Below are positions 13,895-27,471 of a stretch of 49,430 nucleotides of DNA, piece by piece (position 1 is the stretch's first letter; every line of letters starts with the position of its first letter). Source of the DNA: Candidatus Pantoea edessiphila (GTDB taxonomy: Bacteria; Pseudomonadota; Gammaproteobacteria; Enterobacterales; Enterobacteriaceae); assembly GCF_002933315.1 (NCBI RefSeq), contig NZ_PDKT01000006.1, positions 1 through 49,430 on the forward strand. The letters run 5' to 3'. The notes below the pieces were generated by a model. The model was given only the letters and a program-made list of their open reading frames with translations, searched no databases and was not told the DNA's origin. A program made the position numbers and the translations under genes.

Positions 13895-14431
13895 TTATCC
13901 TCGAAAACCTTCGGGAATATTAAGACTGGAATTTGATAATGTTGTAATATGATTTTTTGATTTATCATAATTACTTTCACGACTCATTTTTAAGTTACGT
14001 GCAAATTTTTGTTGCCACTGAACATGATGAAATAAACTACCTTCGGCATGCCAATATGATATAAATATTGATAATTCAGCATCTGTTATTGGTTTATTCA
14101 GATGCACTCCCCAGATAGCTGCTTGACGGATAAAATCAGAATCTGGTTTCCAACCATTATACATAGCGTATTTACCGATAGGTGTATACATATTTATTTT
14201 GGTTGTATCATTAATAAAATTATTATCTATTAATATATTATTATTTTGTTTTGATATAGCTTCTATAGTCAATAATTGTGCTAAACGTTCAGGTGTAATA
14301 GCATACATTACTGGAGTATAGTTCTTTAATATTGTTAAAATACCTTTATCATTTTCTTTTAAAGAACTAACAGGATTTTGACAAAATGCATCCAAGCTTA
14401 TGATTCTTGAAGATAAAATTTTTTCTGGCAT
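13895..14431 (-). CDS. dnaT: DnaT, primosomal protein 1
   Basis: Works with PriA, PriB and DnaC in replication restart. Matches to E. coli DnaT include MGKFAMY-like IGKYAMYNGWKPDSDFIRQA, AIWGVHLNKPIT, SYWHAEGSLFHHVQWQQKFA and the C-terminal PEGFRG. From the ATG at 14431, behind an AGG-containing ribosome site, it is 178 aa against 179. The frame is open further upstream to 14494 but without family similarity. The N-terminal third is much diverged. Confidence 0.93.
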   Translation of the reverse strand: MPEKILSSRIISLDAFCQNPVSSLKENDKGILTILKNYTPVMYAITPERLAQLLTIEAISKQNNNILIDNNFINDTTKINMYTPIGKYAMYNGWKPDSDFIRQAAIWGVHLNKPITDAELSIFISYWHAEGSLFHHVQWQQKFARNLKMSRESNYDKSKNHITTLSNSSLNIPEGFRG

Positions 14432-14751
14432 TAAGTAACCTAATATTTGATAATTGTTATATTTAATTATGTTATGTCTGATATACACTACCAAAAGTTA
14501 TTTTATTATTTTTGCTCGTAAAATAATAAATAAAATATAAATCATAATATATAAAAGTTAATATAAATATCTAGTACTTTTTTGTTTATTATTATGCAAT
14601 TTGATTGATTGTATCGTAATTACTATAAATACAAAATTTTCTTTATTAAAAGAATATTAAAATTATCTTTCATTATAATTACATATTGTCAATTTCATGT
14701 TTTTTCATCATGAAAAATAATCTTTACTTTATTCAAATGATTCATTTAGTA
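14432..14751. other. 320-bp gap between gyrB and dnaT, no gene seen
   Basis: Almost pure A/T. On the minus strand it holds the 3' trailer of gyrB, including a 7-bp hairpin (14693-14699 with 14709-14715), and the 5' region of dnaT. No recF or other remnant could be recognised. Confidence 0.5.
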
Positions 14752-17160
<2,409 letters not shown>

Positions 17161-17282
17161 CTATCATTTCTCATGGATTATGATTTCATAATAATAATTG
17201 AAATATTTACTTAAATTTTTATGGTAAGTAAATATATATGTAACATATTAATTTTATTTATAAAAAACAATAAATAATAAAA

Positions 17283-18383
17283 TTATATACGCATTGGCAT
17301 TACAATGTAACAAGCATATGGATTTTTAATATCCTTAATATATACACTAGATGTAGAATTCATAAATGATAAACTAATTTGTCCATATTTTATTACATTT
17401 AATATATCTAAAATATATACAACATTAAAACAAATTTCTAATATATCACCATTATAAATAACTTCTAATTTTTCTTCTGATTCTTCATAATCAGGATTAT
17501 TTGCCGTAATTATAAGTTGGTTTTTACTAATTTGTAATCGAATACCACGAAATGTTTCGTTAGAAAGAATAGCTGCACGAGAAAGTGCTTGTTTTAACAA
17601 AACACAATCTATTTCCAAAGTATTTTTTACATCTTGATGTAATATTTGACGATAATCAGGAAAACAGCCATCAATTAATCTGGATGTAAAAATAATTTCT
17701 TTAGTATATATTCTAATATTATTCAAACCCATTTGTATTTTTAAGCTTATATTTTCCCCATTTAATAAACGTAATAATTCAATTATACCTTTACGTGGAA
17801 TTATTATAGACAAATGTGGTAATTCTTCATTAAGTTTAACAAAAGAAGTTGCTAGACGATGACCATCTGTAGCTACTGCACGAATTTCTTGATCTGCTAT
17901 TTCAAACATAATTCCATTTAAATAATAACGTACATCTTGATTAGCCATAGAAAACTCAGTTGTTTCAATTAATTGTTTTAATTTATCCTGAAATAAATTA
18001 AATTCAACTTTAATATTCCAAGTATCTAAATTTGGAAAATGTTTTGCAGGTAATGTCGATAGTGAAAATCGACTGTTACCGCAATTTATTAACATACGAT
18101 CGTTTTTAAAGGAAACATTAATAATAGATCCTTGTGGAAGATTTTTACATATTTCTAAAAATTTTCTTGCCGGTATAGTAACAGATCCAGATAAATTAGA
18201 TTTTATTAATGCTACTTTAGTTACTATTTCAATCTCTAAATCAGTACCTGTTAATACCAAAAATTGATCATTTATTTCTATTAATATGTTTCTAAGTACT
18301 GGTTGAATAGGACGATTATTTAATGGACTACTAATTTGTTGTAATGGTTTAATTATTTTTTCTCTTTCAATAATAAATTTCAT
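17283..18383 (-). CDS. dnaN: DNA polymerase III beta sliding clamp
   Basis: Dimeric ring that tethers DNA polymerase III to DNA. From the ATG at 18383 (MKFIIEREKIIKPLQQ) it is 366 aa, the E. coli length. An upstream in-frame start at 18401 would overlap dnaA and is not supported by alignment. Conserved segments include VPARKFLEICKNLP, FSMANQDVRYYLNGIMFE, ATDGHRLA and the C-terminal CYIVMPMRI. It follows dnaA by 14 bp. Confidence 0.97.
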   Translation of the reverse strand: MKFIIEREKIIKPLQQISSPLNNRPIQPVLRNILIEINDQFLVLTGTDLEIEIVTKVALIKSNLSGSVTIPARKFLEICKNLPQGSIINVSFKNDRMLINCGNSRFSLSTLPAKHFPNLDTWNIKVEFNLFQDKLKQLIETTEFSMANQDVRYYLNGIMFEIADQEIRAVATDGHRLATSFVKLNEELPHLSIIIPRKGIIELLRLLNGENISLKIQMGLNNIRIYTKEIIFTSRLIDGCFPDYRQILHQDVKNTLEIDCVLLKQALSRAAILSNETFRGIRLQISKNQLIITANNPDYEESEEKLEVIYNGDILEICFNVVYILDILNVIKYGQISLSFMNSTSSVYIKDIKNPYACYIVMPMRI

Positions 18384-18397
18384 AGTTCTTAATATGT

Positions 18398-19786
18398 TCA
18401 AGGGGCTAAAATTCTAATAAGATTAAAAAAATCTTTTTTTATATCGTAGTTATTTTTACATAATTGTCTAATTTTGCGACAAGCATGTAATACTGTAGTA
18501 TGATCTCGTCCACCAAAAGCATTACCTATTTCAGGTAAACTATGATTAGTAAGTTCTTTTGTTATAGCCATAGCTACTTGACGAGGACGCGTAAACAGAC
18601 GAGATCTATTCTTAGAAAGAATATCTGTAAGTTTTATTTTATAATATTCAGCTACTTTTTTTTGGATACTACTAATTGTTATTAATTTTTCTTGTAAATA
18701 CAGTAAATCTTGTAATATTTCACGTACAAAGTCAATATTAATCACACACCCTATAAAGTTAGCATTAGCTATTATACGATTTAAAGCACCTTCTAATTCA
18801 CGTACATTAGAATTTAAATGTTTTGCAATAAATAAAGCTACATCATTAGGTAATATTAAATTGTTTTCATTAGCTTTTTTCATTAATATTGCTATACGAG
18901 TTTCTAGTTCAGGAGGATCAATTTTTATAGTTAAACCACAACTAAAACGTGATTTTAAACGATCTTCAACTCCATTAAGATCTTTGGGATAACGATCTGA
19001 TGTAATAATTATTTGTTGATTGCTTTCTAATAATACATTAAAAGTATGAAAAAATTCTTCCTGAGATCTTTCTTTATTAGCAAGAAATTGTATATCATCA
19101 ATAAGTAACGTATCTGCTGAACGATAATAATATTTAAAATTTTCTATGGAATTATTTTTTATTGCTTTTACCATATTTTGAACAAAAAGCTCTGAATGTA
19201 TATAAACTAATTTTATGTTTAACACTCTGTTAATAATTTTATTTCCTATCGCATGAAGTAAATGTGTTTTCCCAAGACCAGTTCCACCATATATAAATAG
19301 TGGATTATACTTAATATCTATGCAATTAGCTACTTGACATGCAGCTTTATGTGCCAATTTATTAGATTTGCCTTCAATGAAATTATCAAAACTATACTTT
19401 TTATTTAAATTTGAATTGTAAATAAGATTTGATTGTATTAAAACATTATCCCAAATTGAGGCTTTGATATTTTTATCTATAAGGTTATTTTTTATTGATG
19501 CAATAGGTATTTCAATATTAACTCTATTATTTTTCTCTAAATTGCAAATACCAACTTTAAAATTCAATAGAGGAGCATTAATACCGCAAAATTCTTTAAT
19601 TAATTCATTTATATTTTTACAATATTTATCTTTAACCCAGTCAAGCACAAAGCGATTTGGAGCATATAATGCGAGAGTATTTTTGCTTAGCTTAGCTTGT
19701 AATGGACGAATCCACATGCTAAATTCAGTAGCAGGAAGTTGATCCTGTAAACGGTTAAGGCATTGTTGCCAAAGTGTAATTGACAC
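18398..19786 (-). CDS. dnaA: DnaA, chromosomal replication initiator
   Basis: AAA+ ATPase that binds DnaA boxes and opens oriC. Domain I starts [20 protein letters not shown]. Domain II is a short, poorly conserved linker. Walker A is [17 protein letters not shown], Walker B is LLIDDIQF, and the DNA-binding signature is [16 protein letters not shown] choose GTG 19786 (MSITLWQQ), which has GGAG just upstream and matches the GTG start of E. coli dnaA, giving 462 aa against 467. A TTG at 19798 is the alternative. Its intactness is notable because some insect endosymbionts lack dnaA. Confidence 0.97.
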   Translation of the reverse strand: MSITLWQQCLNRLQDQLPATEFSMWIRPLQAKLSKNTLALYAPNRFVLDWVKDKYCKNINELIKEFCGINAPLLNFKVGICNLEKNNRVNIEIPIASIKNNLIDKNIKASIWDNVLIQSNLIYNSNLNKKYSFDNFIEGKSNKLAHKAACQVANCIDIKYNPLFIYGGTGLGKTHLLHAIGNKIINRVLNIKLVYIHSELFVQNMVKAIKNNSIENFKYYYRSADTLLIDDIQFLANKERSQEEFFHTFNVLLESNQQIIITSDRYPKDLNGVEDRLKSRFSCGLTIKIDPPELETRIAILMKKANENNLILPNDVALFIAKHLNSNVRELEGALNRIIANANFIGCVINIDFVREILQDLLYLQEKLITISSIQKKVAEYYKIKLTDILSKNRSRLFTRPRQVAMAITKELTNHSLPEIGNAFGGRDHTTVLHACRKIRQLCKNNYDIKKDFFNLIRILAP

Positions 19787-20281
19787 TTCAAACTCCAATT
19801 CGTATTATAATTTATATAAAATCCTAAGGAACACAATTCAAGTTGATGTTAGAAAACTAGTTTGTGATATAAATAAAATTTTTATTATTAATGATTTTTT
19901 ATTAAAATTATTAATATCTAGCTAAATTTTTATTTTAATTAATTTAAATTTTATTGAAGATATTTAACTAATGATTTAGTTGCTTGAAAAATATTTACAA
20001 TAGGATCAATTATTTGTTTTATATTAGAATAATAATTTATGTATTAAAATTTATAATGTTAATTGCTTCCTTTCTTTCAAGTTTTATATTAGACAATTTA
20101 TATGTAATTATGTATTGTAATTGTGTGTTTTATTACCAATAATTCAAATGAACTTAATTTAAATTCTTATATAAAAGAAAAATTATATGTTATAACTTTA
20201 GAAGTTAAATAAATAATAATTTATTTATTATACGAAAAGATATTAATATACCAATTTATTCATTATGAGGTAAAATAATAG
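19787..20281. other. Divergent dnaA-rpmH intergenic region
   Basis: This 495-bp region separates minus-strand dnaA from plus-strand rpmH and must hold both promoters. In many bacteria an origin lies beside dnaA. I find no DnaA box close to consensus and no other gene. A GAGG at 20267-20270 serves rpmH. Confidence 0.5.
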
Positions 20282-20428
20282 ATGAAAAGAACTTACCAAC
20301 CTTCTGTAGTAAAACGTAATCGTTCACATGGTTTTCGTATTCGTATGTCCACTAAAAATGGTCGTAGAACTTTAGCTCGCAGGCGTTCTAAAGGAAGAAT
20401 TTATTTAACAATATCTCACCATATTTAA
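20282..20428 (+). CDS. rpmH: 50S ribosomal protein L34
   Basis: A 48-aa basic protein starting [18 protein letters not shown] and containing [16 protein letters not shown], the L34 signature. E. coli L34 has 46 residues; the C-terminal ISHHI is slightly longer. It stands 19 bp before rnpA, the universal rpmH-rnpA pairing. Confidence 0.97.
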   Translation: MKRTYQPSVVKRNRSHGFRIRMSTKNGRRTLARRRSKGRIYLTISHHI

Positions 20429-20447
20429 TTATAATTTAACTTACATC

Positions 20448-20807
20448 ATGACTAATTTAGCTTTCCCTAAAAAATTACGCTTATTAACTTGTAATGATTT
20501 CTTTTTTGTGTTTAAAAAACCTCAGTGTGTTTATTCATCACAAATAATTATATTTGGACGTATTAATAAACTAAAATACCCGCGTATTGGGCTTACTATT
20601 GCTAAAAAATATGTTAAACTAGCCCATGAACGCAATAGAATTAAAAGATTAATTAGAGAAAATTTTCGCTTAAATAAGTATAGATTGCCATCTATGGATT
20701 TTATAGTGGTAGCTAAAAAAGGGATTGCTAGTTTAGAAAATGGCATTTTGTTGAAAAAATTGGAGAAACTATGGCTTCGTCATTATCAATTATTTCACAG
20801 ACACTAA
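20448..20807 (+). CDS. rnpA: Ribonuclease P protein component
   Basis: Protein cofactor of RNase P, which trims tRNA 5' leaders. It is 119 aa, the E. coli length. The RNR motif region reads [17 protein letters not shown], preceded by [13 protein letters not shown]. The gene overlaps yidD by 37 nt. Confidence 0.96.
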   Translation: MTNLAFPKKLRLLTCNDFFFVFKKPQCVYSSQIIIFGRINKLKYPRIGLTIAKKYVKLAHERNRIKRLIRENFRLNKYRLPSMDFIVVAKKGIASLENGILLKKLEKLWLRHYQLFHRH

Positions 20808-21019
20808 TTACATTGATACGTATATACCAAGTATTTATAAGTTCATATTTAACACCACATTGTCGATTCTATCCCACTTGTTCTCAATACGGTATTGAAT
20901 CGTTACAAAAGTTTGGAATAATAATGGGAATTTTTCTAATTGCAAAACGCATACTAAAATGTCAACCCTTTAAAGCAGGTGGCTATGATCCTATTCCAGA
21001 AAAAAATTTTTATATTTAG
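20771..21019 (+). CDS. yidD: YidD, membrane protein insertion efficiency factor
   Basis: Small membrane-associated protein of the DUF37 family. It is 82 aa against 85 in E. coli. The family core [21 protein letters not shown] is cut here as [16 protein letters not shown] and LQKFG, followed by [18 protein letters not shown]. It overlaps the end of rnpA in another frame and lies 12 bp before yidC, whose insertase activity it is thought to assist. Confidence 0.95.
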   Translation: MASSLSIISQTLITLIRIYQVFISSYLTPHCRFYPTCSQYGIESLQKFGIIMGIFLIAKRILKCQPFKAGGYDPIPEKNFYI

Positions 21020-21031
21020 AGTATATTTAAG

Positions 21032-22663
21032 ATGGATTCACAACGTAATCTTTTTTTAATTATTTTTTTGGTCTTGTTTATTCTTCTTTGGCAAACTTGG
21101 CAAATAGATAATAACGCACAATCATTACATAATCAAACAATAACAAATAATAATGATAATCAGCAAGATTCAAATAATAATATAAGTAAAAATATTTTAA
21201 CTAAAAATAAAAGCTCAAATATTTCTATAAAAACTGATTTATTTTTATTGAAAATTAATACTAATGGCGGAGATATTTATCAAGCTGAATTATTAAATTT
21301 TCCAGAAAAACTGGGTTCTAATAGACCTTTTAAATTATTAGAAACTAACCCTATATATGCTTATCAAATACAAACTGGTTTAAACGGTATTGATGGTCCA
21401 GATAATATAAATAAAAATATAAGACCTATATTTACTGTAAAAAAACGTTATTTTGAAATGTTAAAAGAACAAAATGAATTAAAAGTATCAATGAATTATA
21501 CAAGTAAAAGCGGAGTTAAATACACTAAAACTTTTGTCTTTAAAAGAGGAGAATACTTTGTAAATATAATTTATAAAATTAATAATCTTACTAAAAAATC
21601 TATAAAAGTATCTTTTATTGGTCAATTAAGACAAACAATTGAATTACCAGCATATCGTGTTACAAATAATTTTACTTTACATTCATTTCGCGGTGCTGCT
21701 TATTCCACAGATAATAACAAGTATAAAAAATATAAATTTAATAATATATTGGAAAATGAAAATTTAAACATAAAAAGTAAAAATGGATGGGTAGCAATGT
21801 TACAGCAATATTTTGCAACTGCCTTAATTCTAAATTCTAAAAAAGATATAAACACTATTTATACTAAAAATATAAACAATGATACAGTAGCTATAGGTTA
21901 TCAATCTGCACCTATAATTGTTGGATCTCATGCTCAAAAAGATATTTCTAATACTATTTGGTTAGGTCCAGAATTACAAGACAAAATGGTTTTAATTGCT
22001 CCTAATCTAGATTTAACTGTTGATTACGGTTGGTTGTGGTTTATTTCAAAACCACTTTTTAAATTATTAAAATTTATACATAGTTTTGTTAATAACTGGG
22101 GTTTTTCTATAATTATTATTACTTTTATTGTACGCGGTATTATGTATCCACTTACTAAAGCACAATATATATCAATGGCAAAAATGCGCATGTTGCAACC
22201 AAAAATCCAAAAAATACGTGAACGTCTGTCTGATGACAAGCAAAAAATGGGTCAAGAAATAATGACATTATACAAAGAAGAAAAAGTCAATCCTTTAGGT
22301 GGTTGCTTACCATTATTAATTCAAATGCCTATTTTTCTTGCTCTGTATTATATGCTATCAAGTTCAGTAGAATTAAGACAAGCTCCATTTGTTTTTTGGA
22401 TTCATGATTTGTCATCACAAGATCCTTATTATATATTGCCAATAATAATGGGTGGTACTATGTTTTTTATTCAAAAAATGTCTCCAGTGAATGTGACTGA
22501 TCCAATACAACAGAAAGTTATGGTTTATATGCCGATAATATTTACGATGTTTTTTTTATGGTTTCCATCAGGATTAGTCATATATTATATAATTAGTAAT
22601 TTCGTAACTATTATGCAACAGCAAATAATATATCGTAGTTTGAAGAAATATGGCATATCATAA
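21032..22663 (+). CDS. yidC: YidC, membrane protein insertase
   Basis: Inserts and folds inner-membrane proteins, including F0 subunit c, alone or with SecYEG. An N-terminal membrane helix is followed by a poorly conserved Asn/Lys-rich linker, the periplasmic P1 domain, and the conserved five-helix C-terminal core ([57 protein letters not shown]). It is 543 aa against 548. Confidence 0.97.
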   Translation: MDSQRNLFLIIFLVLFILLWQTWQIDNNAQSLHNQTITNNNDNQQDSNNNISKNILTKNKSSNISIKTDLFLLKINTNGGDIYQAELLNFPEKLGSNRPFKLLETNPIYAYQIQTGLNGIDGPDNINKNIRPIFTVKKRYFEMLKEQNELKVSMNYTSKSGVKYTKTFVFKRGEYFVNIIYKINNLTKKSIKVSFIGQLRQTIELPAYRVTNNFTLHSFRGAAYSTDNNKYKKYKFNNILENENLNIKSKNGWVAMLQQYFATALILNSKKDINTIYTKNINNDTVAIGYQSAPIIVGSHAQKDISNTIWLGPELQDKMVLIAPNLDLTVDYGWLWFISKPLFKLLKFIHSFVNNWGFSIIIITFIVRGIMYPLTKAQYISMAKMRMLQPKIQKIRERLSDDKQKMGQEIMTLYKEEKVNPLGGCLPLLIQMPIFLALYYMLSSSVELRQAPFVFWIHDLSSQDPYYILPIIMGGTMFFIQKMSPVNVTDPIQQKVMVYMPIIFTMFFLWFPSGLVIYYIISNFVTIMQQQIIYRSLKKYGIS

Positions 22664-22709
22664 AAAAATAAAATCAATAACAGTATGATAAATGAATTTA
22701 TAGGTTAAT

Positions 22710-24074
22710 ATGAATCAGTACGATACTATCGTTGCACAAGCAACACCTATTGGGACAGGTAGCATAGGTATTTTACGCATATCTGGAGTTAAAACTGTAA
22801 AAATTGCAAAAAAAATATTAGGTAAGCTTCCTAAACCGCGTTATGCTGAATATTTATCATTTAAAGATTATGAAGGTAAAACCCTAGACAAAGGTATTGC
22901 TTTATGGTTTCCTAAACCTCATTCCTTTACTGGAGAAGATGTATTAGAATTGCATTGTCATGGCGGACCGATAATATTAGACCTATTACTAAAGTATATT
23001 ATAACTTTTTCACAAGTACGTATTGCAAAGCCAGGTGAATTCTCTGAACGTGCTTTTTTAAATGAAAAAATTGATTTAACACAAGCAGAAGCAATTGTAG
23101 ACTTAATTAATGCTAGTTCAGAGCAATCAGTGCGTTCTGCTGTCAATTCTTTACAAGGTACGTTTTCAAAGCATATCAATAAAATCATAAAGGATATTAT
23201 TAATTTAAGAGTTTATATAGAAGCAAAAATTGATTTTCCTGATGAAGAAATCGAATATATTTCCAATAATAATATTTTAAATCAACTCAATAGTATTATT
23301 ACAGATCTAGATCAACTGATCTCTGAAGCACATCAAGGATGTTTATTAAGAGAAGGAATAAAAATTGTAATTGCTGGATATCCTAATGCTGGAAAATCTA
23401 GTTTATTTAATTACTTATCTAAAAAAGAAAATGCAATAGTTACTAGTATTGCTGGTACTACTCGTGATGTCTTACATGAAAATGTTAATATTGATGGTAT
23501 GCCTTTACATATATTAGATACAGCAGGTTTGCGTAATTCTAATGATGAAATTGAATATATCGGTATTAAAAAAGCTTTATATGAAATTGAACAGGCTGAT
23601 CATGTTTTATTTATGGTAGATGGATCAAATACAGATTCTAAACAATCTGTAAAAATATTATCAGATTGTTTATCTACTTTAACAAAAAAAATATCAGTTA
23701 CTATAATTAGAAATAAAGCAGATGTTACTGGTGAACCATTGGGTCTTATTAAAATAAATGGTTTTTCAATAATTCATTTATCAGTATTAAATAATATTGG
23801 AATGAATACTTTATTTGAACACCTTAAAACAACAGTAGGATTTAAATACAATACAGAAGGAAATTTTATTGCTCGGCGTCGTCATCTTCAAGCTTTACAG
23901 ATAGCACATGATCATTTAATAAAAAGCAATAAAAAATTGTCAAAAAATTGTACCGATGAATTGATAGCCGAAGATTTACGTTTTTCTCAAATGGAATTAA
24001 ATAAAATTACTGGCAATTTTACTTCAAATAATATATTAAATGAAATTTTTTCTAGTTTTTGTATAGGAAAATAA
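22710..24074 (+). CDS. mnmE: MnmE (TrmE), tRNA modification GTPase
   Basis: GTPase partner of MnmG in wobble-uridine modification. It is 454 aa, the E. coli length. The N-terminal tetrahydrofolate-binding domain begins [19 protein letters not shown]. The G-domain has G1 [10 protein letters not shown]3 DTAGLR and G4 NKAD. The C-terminal CIGK, whose cysteine is essential in the family, is intact. Both MnmE and MnmG are kept in this window. Confidence 0.97.
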   Translation: MNQYDTIVAQATPIGTGSIGILRISGVKTVKIAKKILGKLPKPRYAEYLSFKDYEGKTLDKGIALWFPKPHSFTGEDVLELHCHGGPIILDLLLKYIITFSQVRIAKPGEFSERAFLNEKIDLTQAEAIVDLINASSEQSVRSAVNSLQGTFSKHINKIIKDIINLRVYIEAKIDFPDEEIEYISNNNILNQLNSIITDLDQLISEAHQGCLLREGIKIVIAGYPNAGKSSLFNYLSKKENAIVTSIAGTTRDVLHENVNIDGMPLHILDTAGLRNSNDEIEYIGIKKALYEIEQADHVLFMVDGSNTDSKQSVKILSDCLSTLTKKISVTIIRNKADVTGEPLGLIKINGFSIIHLSVLNNIGMNTLFEHLKTTVGFKYNTEGNFIARRRHLQALQIAHDHLIKSNKKLSKNCTDELIAEDLRFSQMELNKITGNFTSNNILNEIFSSFCIGK

Positions 24075-24275
24075 TCTAACTTACAATATCTATTTTTTAT
24101 TAATCATTGTATAACAGTAGATATAATGTATATAAGATAAATAAAATTATAGAATTTTTTTTAAAATCTTATTAAAAATATGCAAGGTAATATATTTAAA
24201 AAATATAATTGCAATATTTATATCAAAATACATCTTAATGAAGATTAAATTTTATTAAAATTAGGTAAAGTTTTG

Positions 24276-24284
24276 TGGTAAAAT
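24276..24284 (+). promoter_or_regulatory. Candidate extended -10 promoter for glyQS
   Basis: TGGTAAAAT is an extended -10 element (TG, one base, TAAAAT) about 55 bp before glyQ. A poor -35 TTAAAA lies 18 bp upstream at 24255-24260. Composition is so A/T-rich that -10-like hexamers are common, so only the TG extension raises it above background. Confidence 0.3.
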
Positions 24285-24337
24285 ATATGTTATTTATTAA
24301 CTAATATTAGAAAAATTAATTTAATCTCAAATTAATA

Positions 24338-25258
24338 ATGAAAAAATTTGATATAAAAACATTTCAGGGTTTGATTTTAACTTTACAAGAATATTGGATG
24401 CATCATGGATTTATGATTATACAGCCTATAGATATAGAAGTAGGCGCTGGTACTTCACATCCAATCACTTTTTTACATGCTCTTGGTCCTGAACCGATTG
24501 CAGCTGCATATGTACAACCATCACGTAGACCTAATGATGGTCGTTACGGTAATAACCCAAATCGTTTACAATATTATTTTCAATTTCAAGTTATTATAAA
24601 ACCTTCTCCAAAAAATATTCAAGAACTTTATTTAAATTCCCTTAAAAAAATAGGTATTGATCCTACCATACAAGATATTCGCTTTGTAGAAGATAATTGG
24701 GAAAATCCAACTTTGGGAGCGTGGGGAATAGGTTGGGAAGTTTTGCTAAACGGTATGGAGATTACTCAATTTACTTACTTCCAACAGATTGGTTGTATTG
24801 ATTGTAAACCTATTACTGGTGAGATTACTTATGGTTTAGAAAGAATTGCAATGTTTATACAAAATATTGATCATGTATATGATCTAGTATGGAATAATGG
24901 TATATATGGTATAAATACTTATAAAGATATTTTTTATAAAAATGAATTAGAACAATCAATATATAATTTTGAACATGCTGATATTGATTTTTTATTGATT
25001 CGTTTTGAACAATATGAAAAAGAAATTATATCTCTATTAAAATTAGAAAATCCTTTAACAATACCAGCTTATGAATGTATTTTAAAAGCAATTCATACCT
25101 TTAATTTATTAGACGCTCGTAAAGCTATTTCAGTAACTGAACGACAGTGTTATATTTTGCGTATTCGTAATTTAACTAAATCTTTAGCTAAAATTTATTA
25201 TAGTTCTAGAGAAGCATTAGGTTTTCCAATGTGTAATTTAAAAATAATTAAGAGGTGA
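24338..25258 (+). CDS. glyQ: Glycyl-tRNA synthetase alpha subunit
   Basis: Class II catalytic subunit of the tetrameric glycyl-tRNA synthetase. Signature segments are [54 protein letters not shown] and [11 protein letters not shown]. It is 306 aa against 303. Its TGA stop lies 2 bp before the chosen glyS start, indicating translational coupling. Confidence 0.98.
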   Translation: MKKFDIKTFQGLILTLQEYWMHHGFMIIQPIDIEVGAGTSHPITFLHALGPEPIAAAYVQPSRRPNDGRYGNNPNRLQYYFQFQVIIKPSPKNIQELYLNSLKKIGIDPTIQDIRFVEDNWENPTLGAWGIGWEVLLNGMEITQFTYFQQIGCIDCKPITGEITYGLERIAMFIQNIDHVYDLVWNNGIYGINTYKDIFYKNELEQSIYNFEHADIDFLLIRFEQYEKEIISLLKLENPLTIPAYECILKAIHTFNLLDARKAISVTERQCYILRIRNLTKSLAKIYYSSREALGFPMCNLKIIKR

Positions 25259-25260
25259 TG

Positions 25261-27333
25261 ATGAATGGAAAAACTTTATTGGTGGAAATTGGTACTGAAG
25301 AATTACCACCAAAACTGCTTTGTAGTTCAGCACAATTGTTTTGTGATAATATAACTACTGAATTAAATAAATTTTACTTAATGTATAAAAAAGTAGTTTG
25401 GTTTGCCTCTCCTAGACGTTTAGCAGTACAAGTTATAGATTTACAAACACATCAAATTGACAGAACCATCCAAAAACGTGGACCTGCATTAAAAAATGCT
25501 TTTGATAATAAAGGACAAATAACTGAACAAACTCAAAAATGGATAAATAAAAACAAATTAATTCTTTCTCAAGTTGAAACACTATACACTACTAAAGGTA
25601 AATGGTTGATTTTCAATAAAAAAATTAAGAGTAAAAAAATACAATTGTTGTTACCATTAATGATTGAACAAGCAATAAAACAAATATCATTATCAAAATC
25701 AATGAGATGGGGAAATGGTATTATAAGGTTTATTCGTCCAATACATACAGTTACTGTTTTATTTGGTAAGGAATTGATTTCATGTATTATATTAGGAATT
25801 AAATCTAAAAGAATTATTTACGGTCACCGTTTTATGGGAGAAAGTAAAATTACTTTAATTGATGCAGATGAATATCTTCAAGTTATTTTAACACGTGGTA
25901 AAGTAATTGCAGACTATAATAAACGTAAAGAAATAATAAAAACTGGAATTGAATCACTTGCACATAAAATAGGCGGTAAAGCAGATATAACTGATGAATT
26001 ATTAGATGAAGTTACATCACTAGTTGAATGGCCAGTTATACTTCATGCAACTTTTAAGAAAGAATTTCTTAATATTCCTCATAAATTACTAATTCACATA
26101 ATGAAGAAAACACAAAGATATTTTCCAATTTACGATGATCAAGGTATGTTGTTATCTAAATTTATCTTTGTTAGTAATATTGAGTCAAGTGATTCTAATC
26201 AAATAATTATTGGTAACGAAAAAGTATTAAACTCACGTTTGGTAGATGCAAAGTTTTTCTTTGATTATGATAGAAAAAAACGTTTATCAAATAATTTAAA
26301 ATATCTAAATAAAGTTATTTTTCATAAAAAATTAGGTTCTTTAAGAGATAAAACAAAAAGAATAACATATTTATCTAAATGGATTGCCATCCAGATAGGT
26401 GCAAATATAAAATATTCCATACGAGCTAGTTTGTTATCAAAATGTGATTTAATAACTAGTACAGTATTTGAATTTACTGAAATGCAAGGCATAATGGGAA
26501 TGTATTATGCTCGTTATAATGGTGAAAATGAAGAGATTGCATTTGCTTTAAGTCAACAATATAAACCTTGTTTTTCTGGAGATAAAATACCATCTAGTTT
26601 AGTGGGATGTGTATTATCAATTTCAGATAAGATGGATACATTAGTAGGAATATTTGGTATCAAACAGTTTCCAAAAGGTAGCAAAGATCCATTAGCACTT
26701 CGTCGTGCTGCATTTGGAATATTACGCATAATTCTTGAAAGAAAGTTACCTTTAAATTTAAAGTTGCTTGCTGAAAAATCAGTACATATTTACAAAAATG
26801 TTTTAACTAATAAAAATACTGTTAATGATATTTTGGATTTTATGTTTGATCGACTTCAGCAACTTTATCTTAAAAATGGTTATAGTTTGTGTGTTTTTAA
26901 ATCAGTTTTATCTATACGTCCATTATGTCCAATAGATTTTGATTTGCGTATAAAAGCATTGTCTTATTTTCTTACTCTTCAAGAATCAAATGAGCTAATA
27001 ATGTCAAACAAACGTGTAGTACATTTTTTAACAAAATCTAATAAAATATCAGTTTATGGTGATATAAATTTATCTTTATTAAAACATAAAGAAGAAATTG
27101 AATTAGCTAATCACATATCAAAATTGACAACTGAATTAAAACCATATATTGCTCAAGGTCTTTATAAAGAAGCTTTAATTGAATTAGCTAAGTTAAAAGA
27201 AGCTATAGATAATTTTTTTAATAAAGTAAAAATCAATATCAATGATACTTCTGTACATATTAATAGATTGACATTATTATCAAAATTACGATTTTTATTT
27301 ATTCAGGTTGCGGATATATCGTTATTAAAGTAA
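25261..27333 (+). CDS. glyS: Glycyl-tRNA synthetase beta subunit
   Basis: Subunit that binds tRNA-Gly, with the C-terminal anticodon-binding region. It is 690 aa from ATG 25261 (MNGKTLLVEIGTEELPPK) against 689 in E. coli. In-frame GTG 25255 and ATG 25258 are alternatives, but GAGG at 25252-25255 gives usable spacing only to 25261. Other matches are GHRFMGE, VEWPVILHATF, NIESSDSNQIIIGNEKV and the end LFIQVADISLLK. Confidence 0.97.
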   Translation: MNGKTLLVEIGTEELPPKLLCSSAQLFCDNITTELNKFYLMYKKVVWFASPRRLAVQVIDLQTHQIDRTIQKRGPALKNAFDNKGQITEQTQKWINKNKLILSQVETLYTTKGKWLIFNKKIKSKKIQLLLPLMIEQAIKQISLSKSMRWGNGIIRFIRPIHTVTVLFGKELISCIILGIKSKRIIYGHRFMGESKITLIDADEYLQVILTRGKVIADYNKRKEIIKTGIESLAHKIGGKADITDELLDEVTSLVEWPVILHATFKKEFLNIPHKLLIHIMKKTQRYFPIYDDQGMLLSKFIFVSNIESSDSNQIIIGNEKVLNSRLVDAKFFFDYDRKKRLSNNLKYLNKVIFHKKLGSLRDKTKRITYLSKWIAIQIGANIKYSIRASLLSKCDLITSTVFEFTEMQGIMGMYYARYNGENEEIAFALSQQYKPCFSGDKIPSSLVGCVLSISDKMDTLVGIFGIKQFPKGSKDPLALRRAAFGILRIILERKLPLNLKLLAEKSVHIYKNVLTNKNTVNDILDFMFDRLQQLYLKNGYSLCVFKSVLSIRPLCPIDFDLRIKALSYFLTLQESNELIMSNKRVVHFLTKSNKISVYGDINLSLLKHKEEIELANHISKLTTELKPYIAQGLYKEALIELAKLKEAIDNFFNKVKININDTSVHINRLTLLSKLRFLFIQVADISLLK

Positions 27334-27471
27334 AAATTATTAATAAATTATTTAAAGTGATTTTATTGCATATAATTTAAGAATTTGCATAGAAATTATT
27401 TCTACTTATTTGACATTGTCATTTTTTTAATAAAGTCATTCATAAAACATAAAATTATTATAAATATTAAA

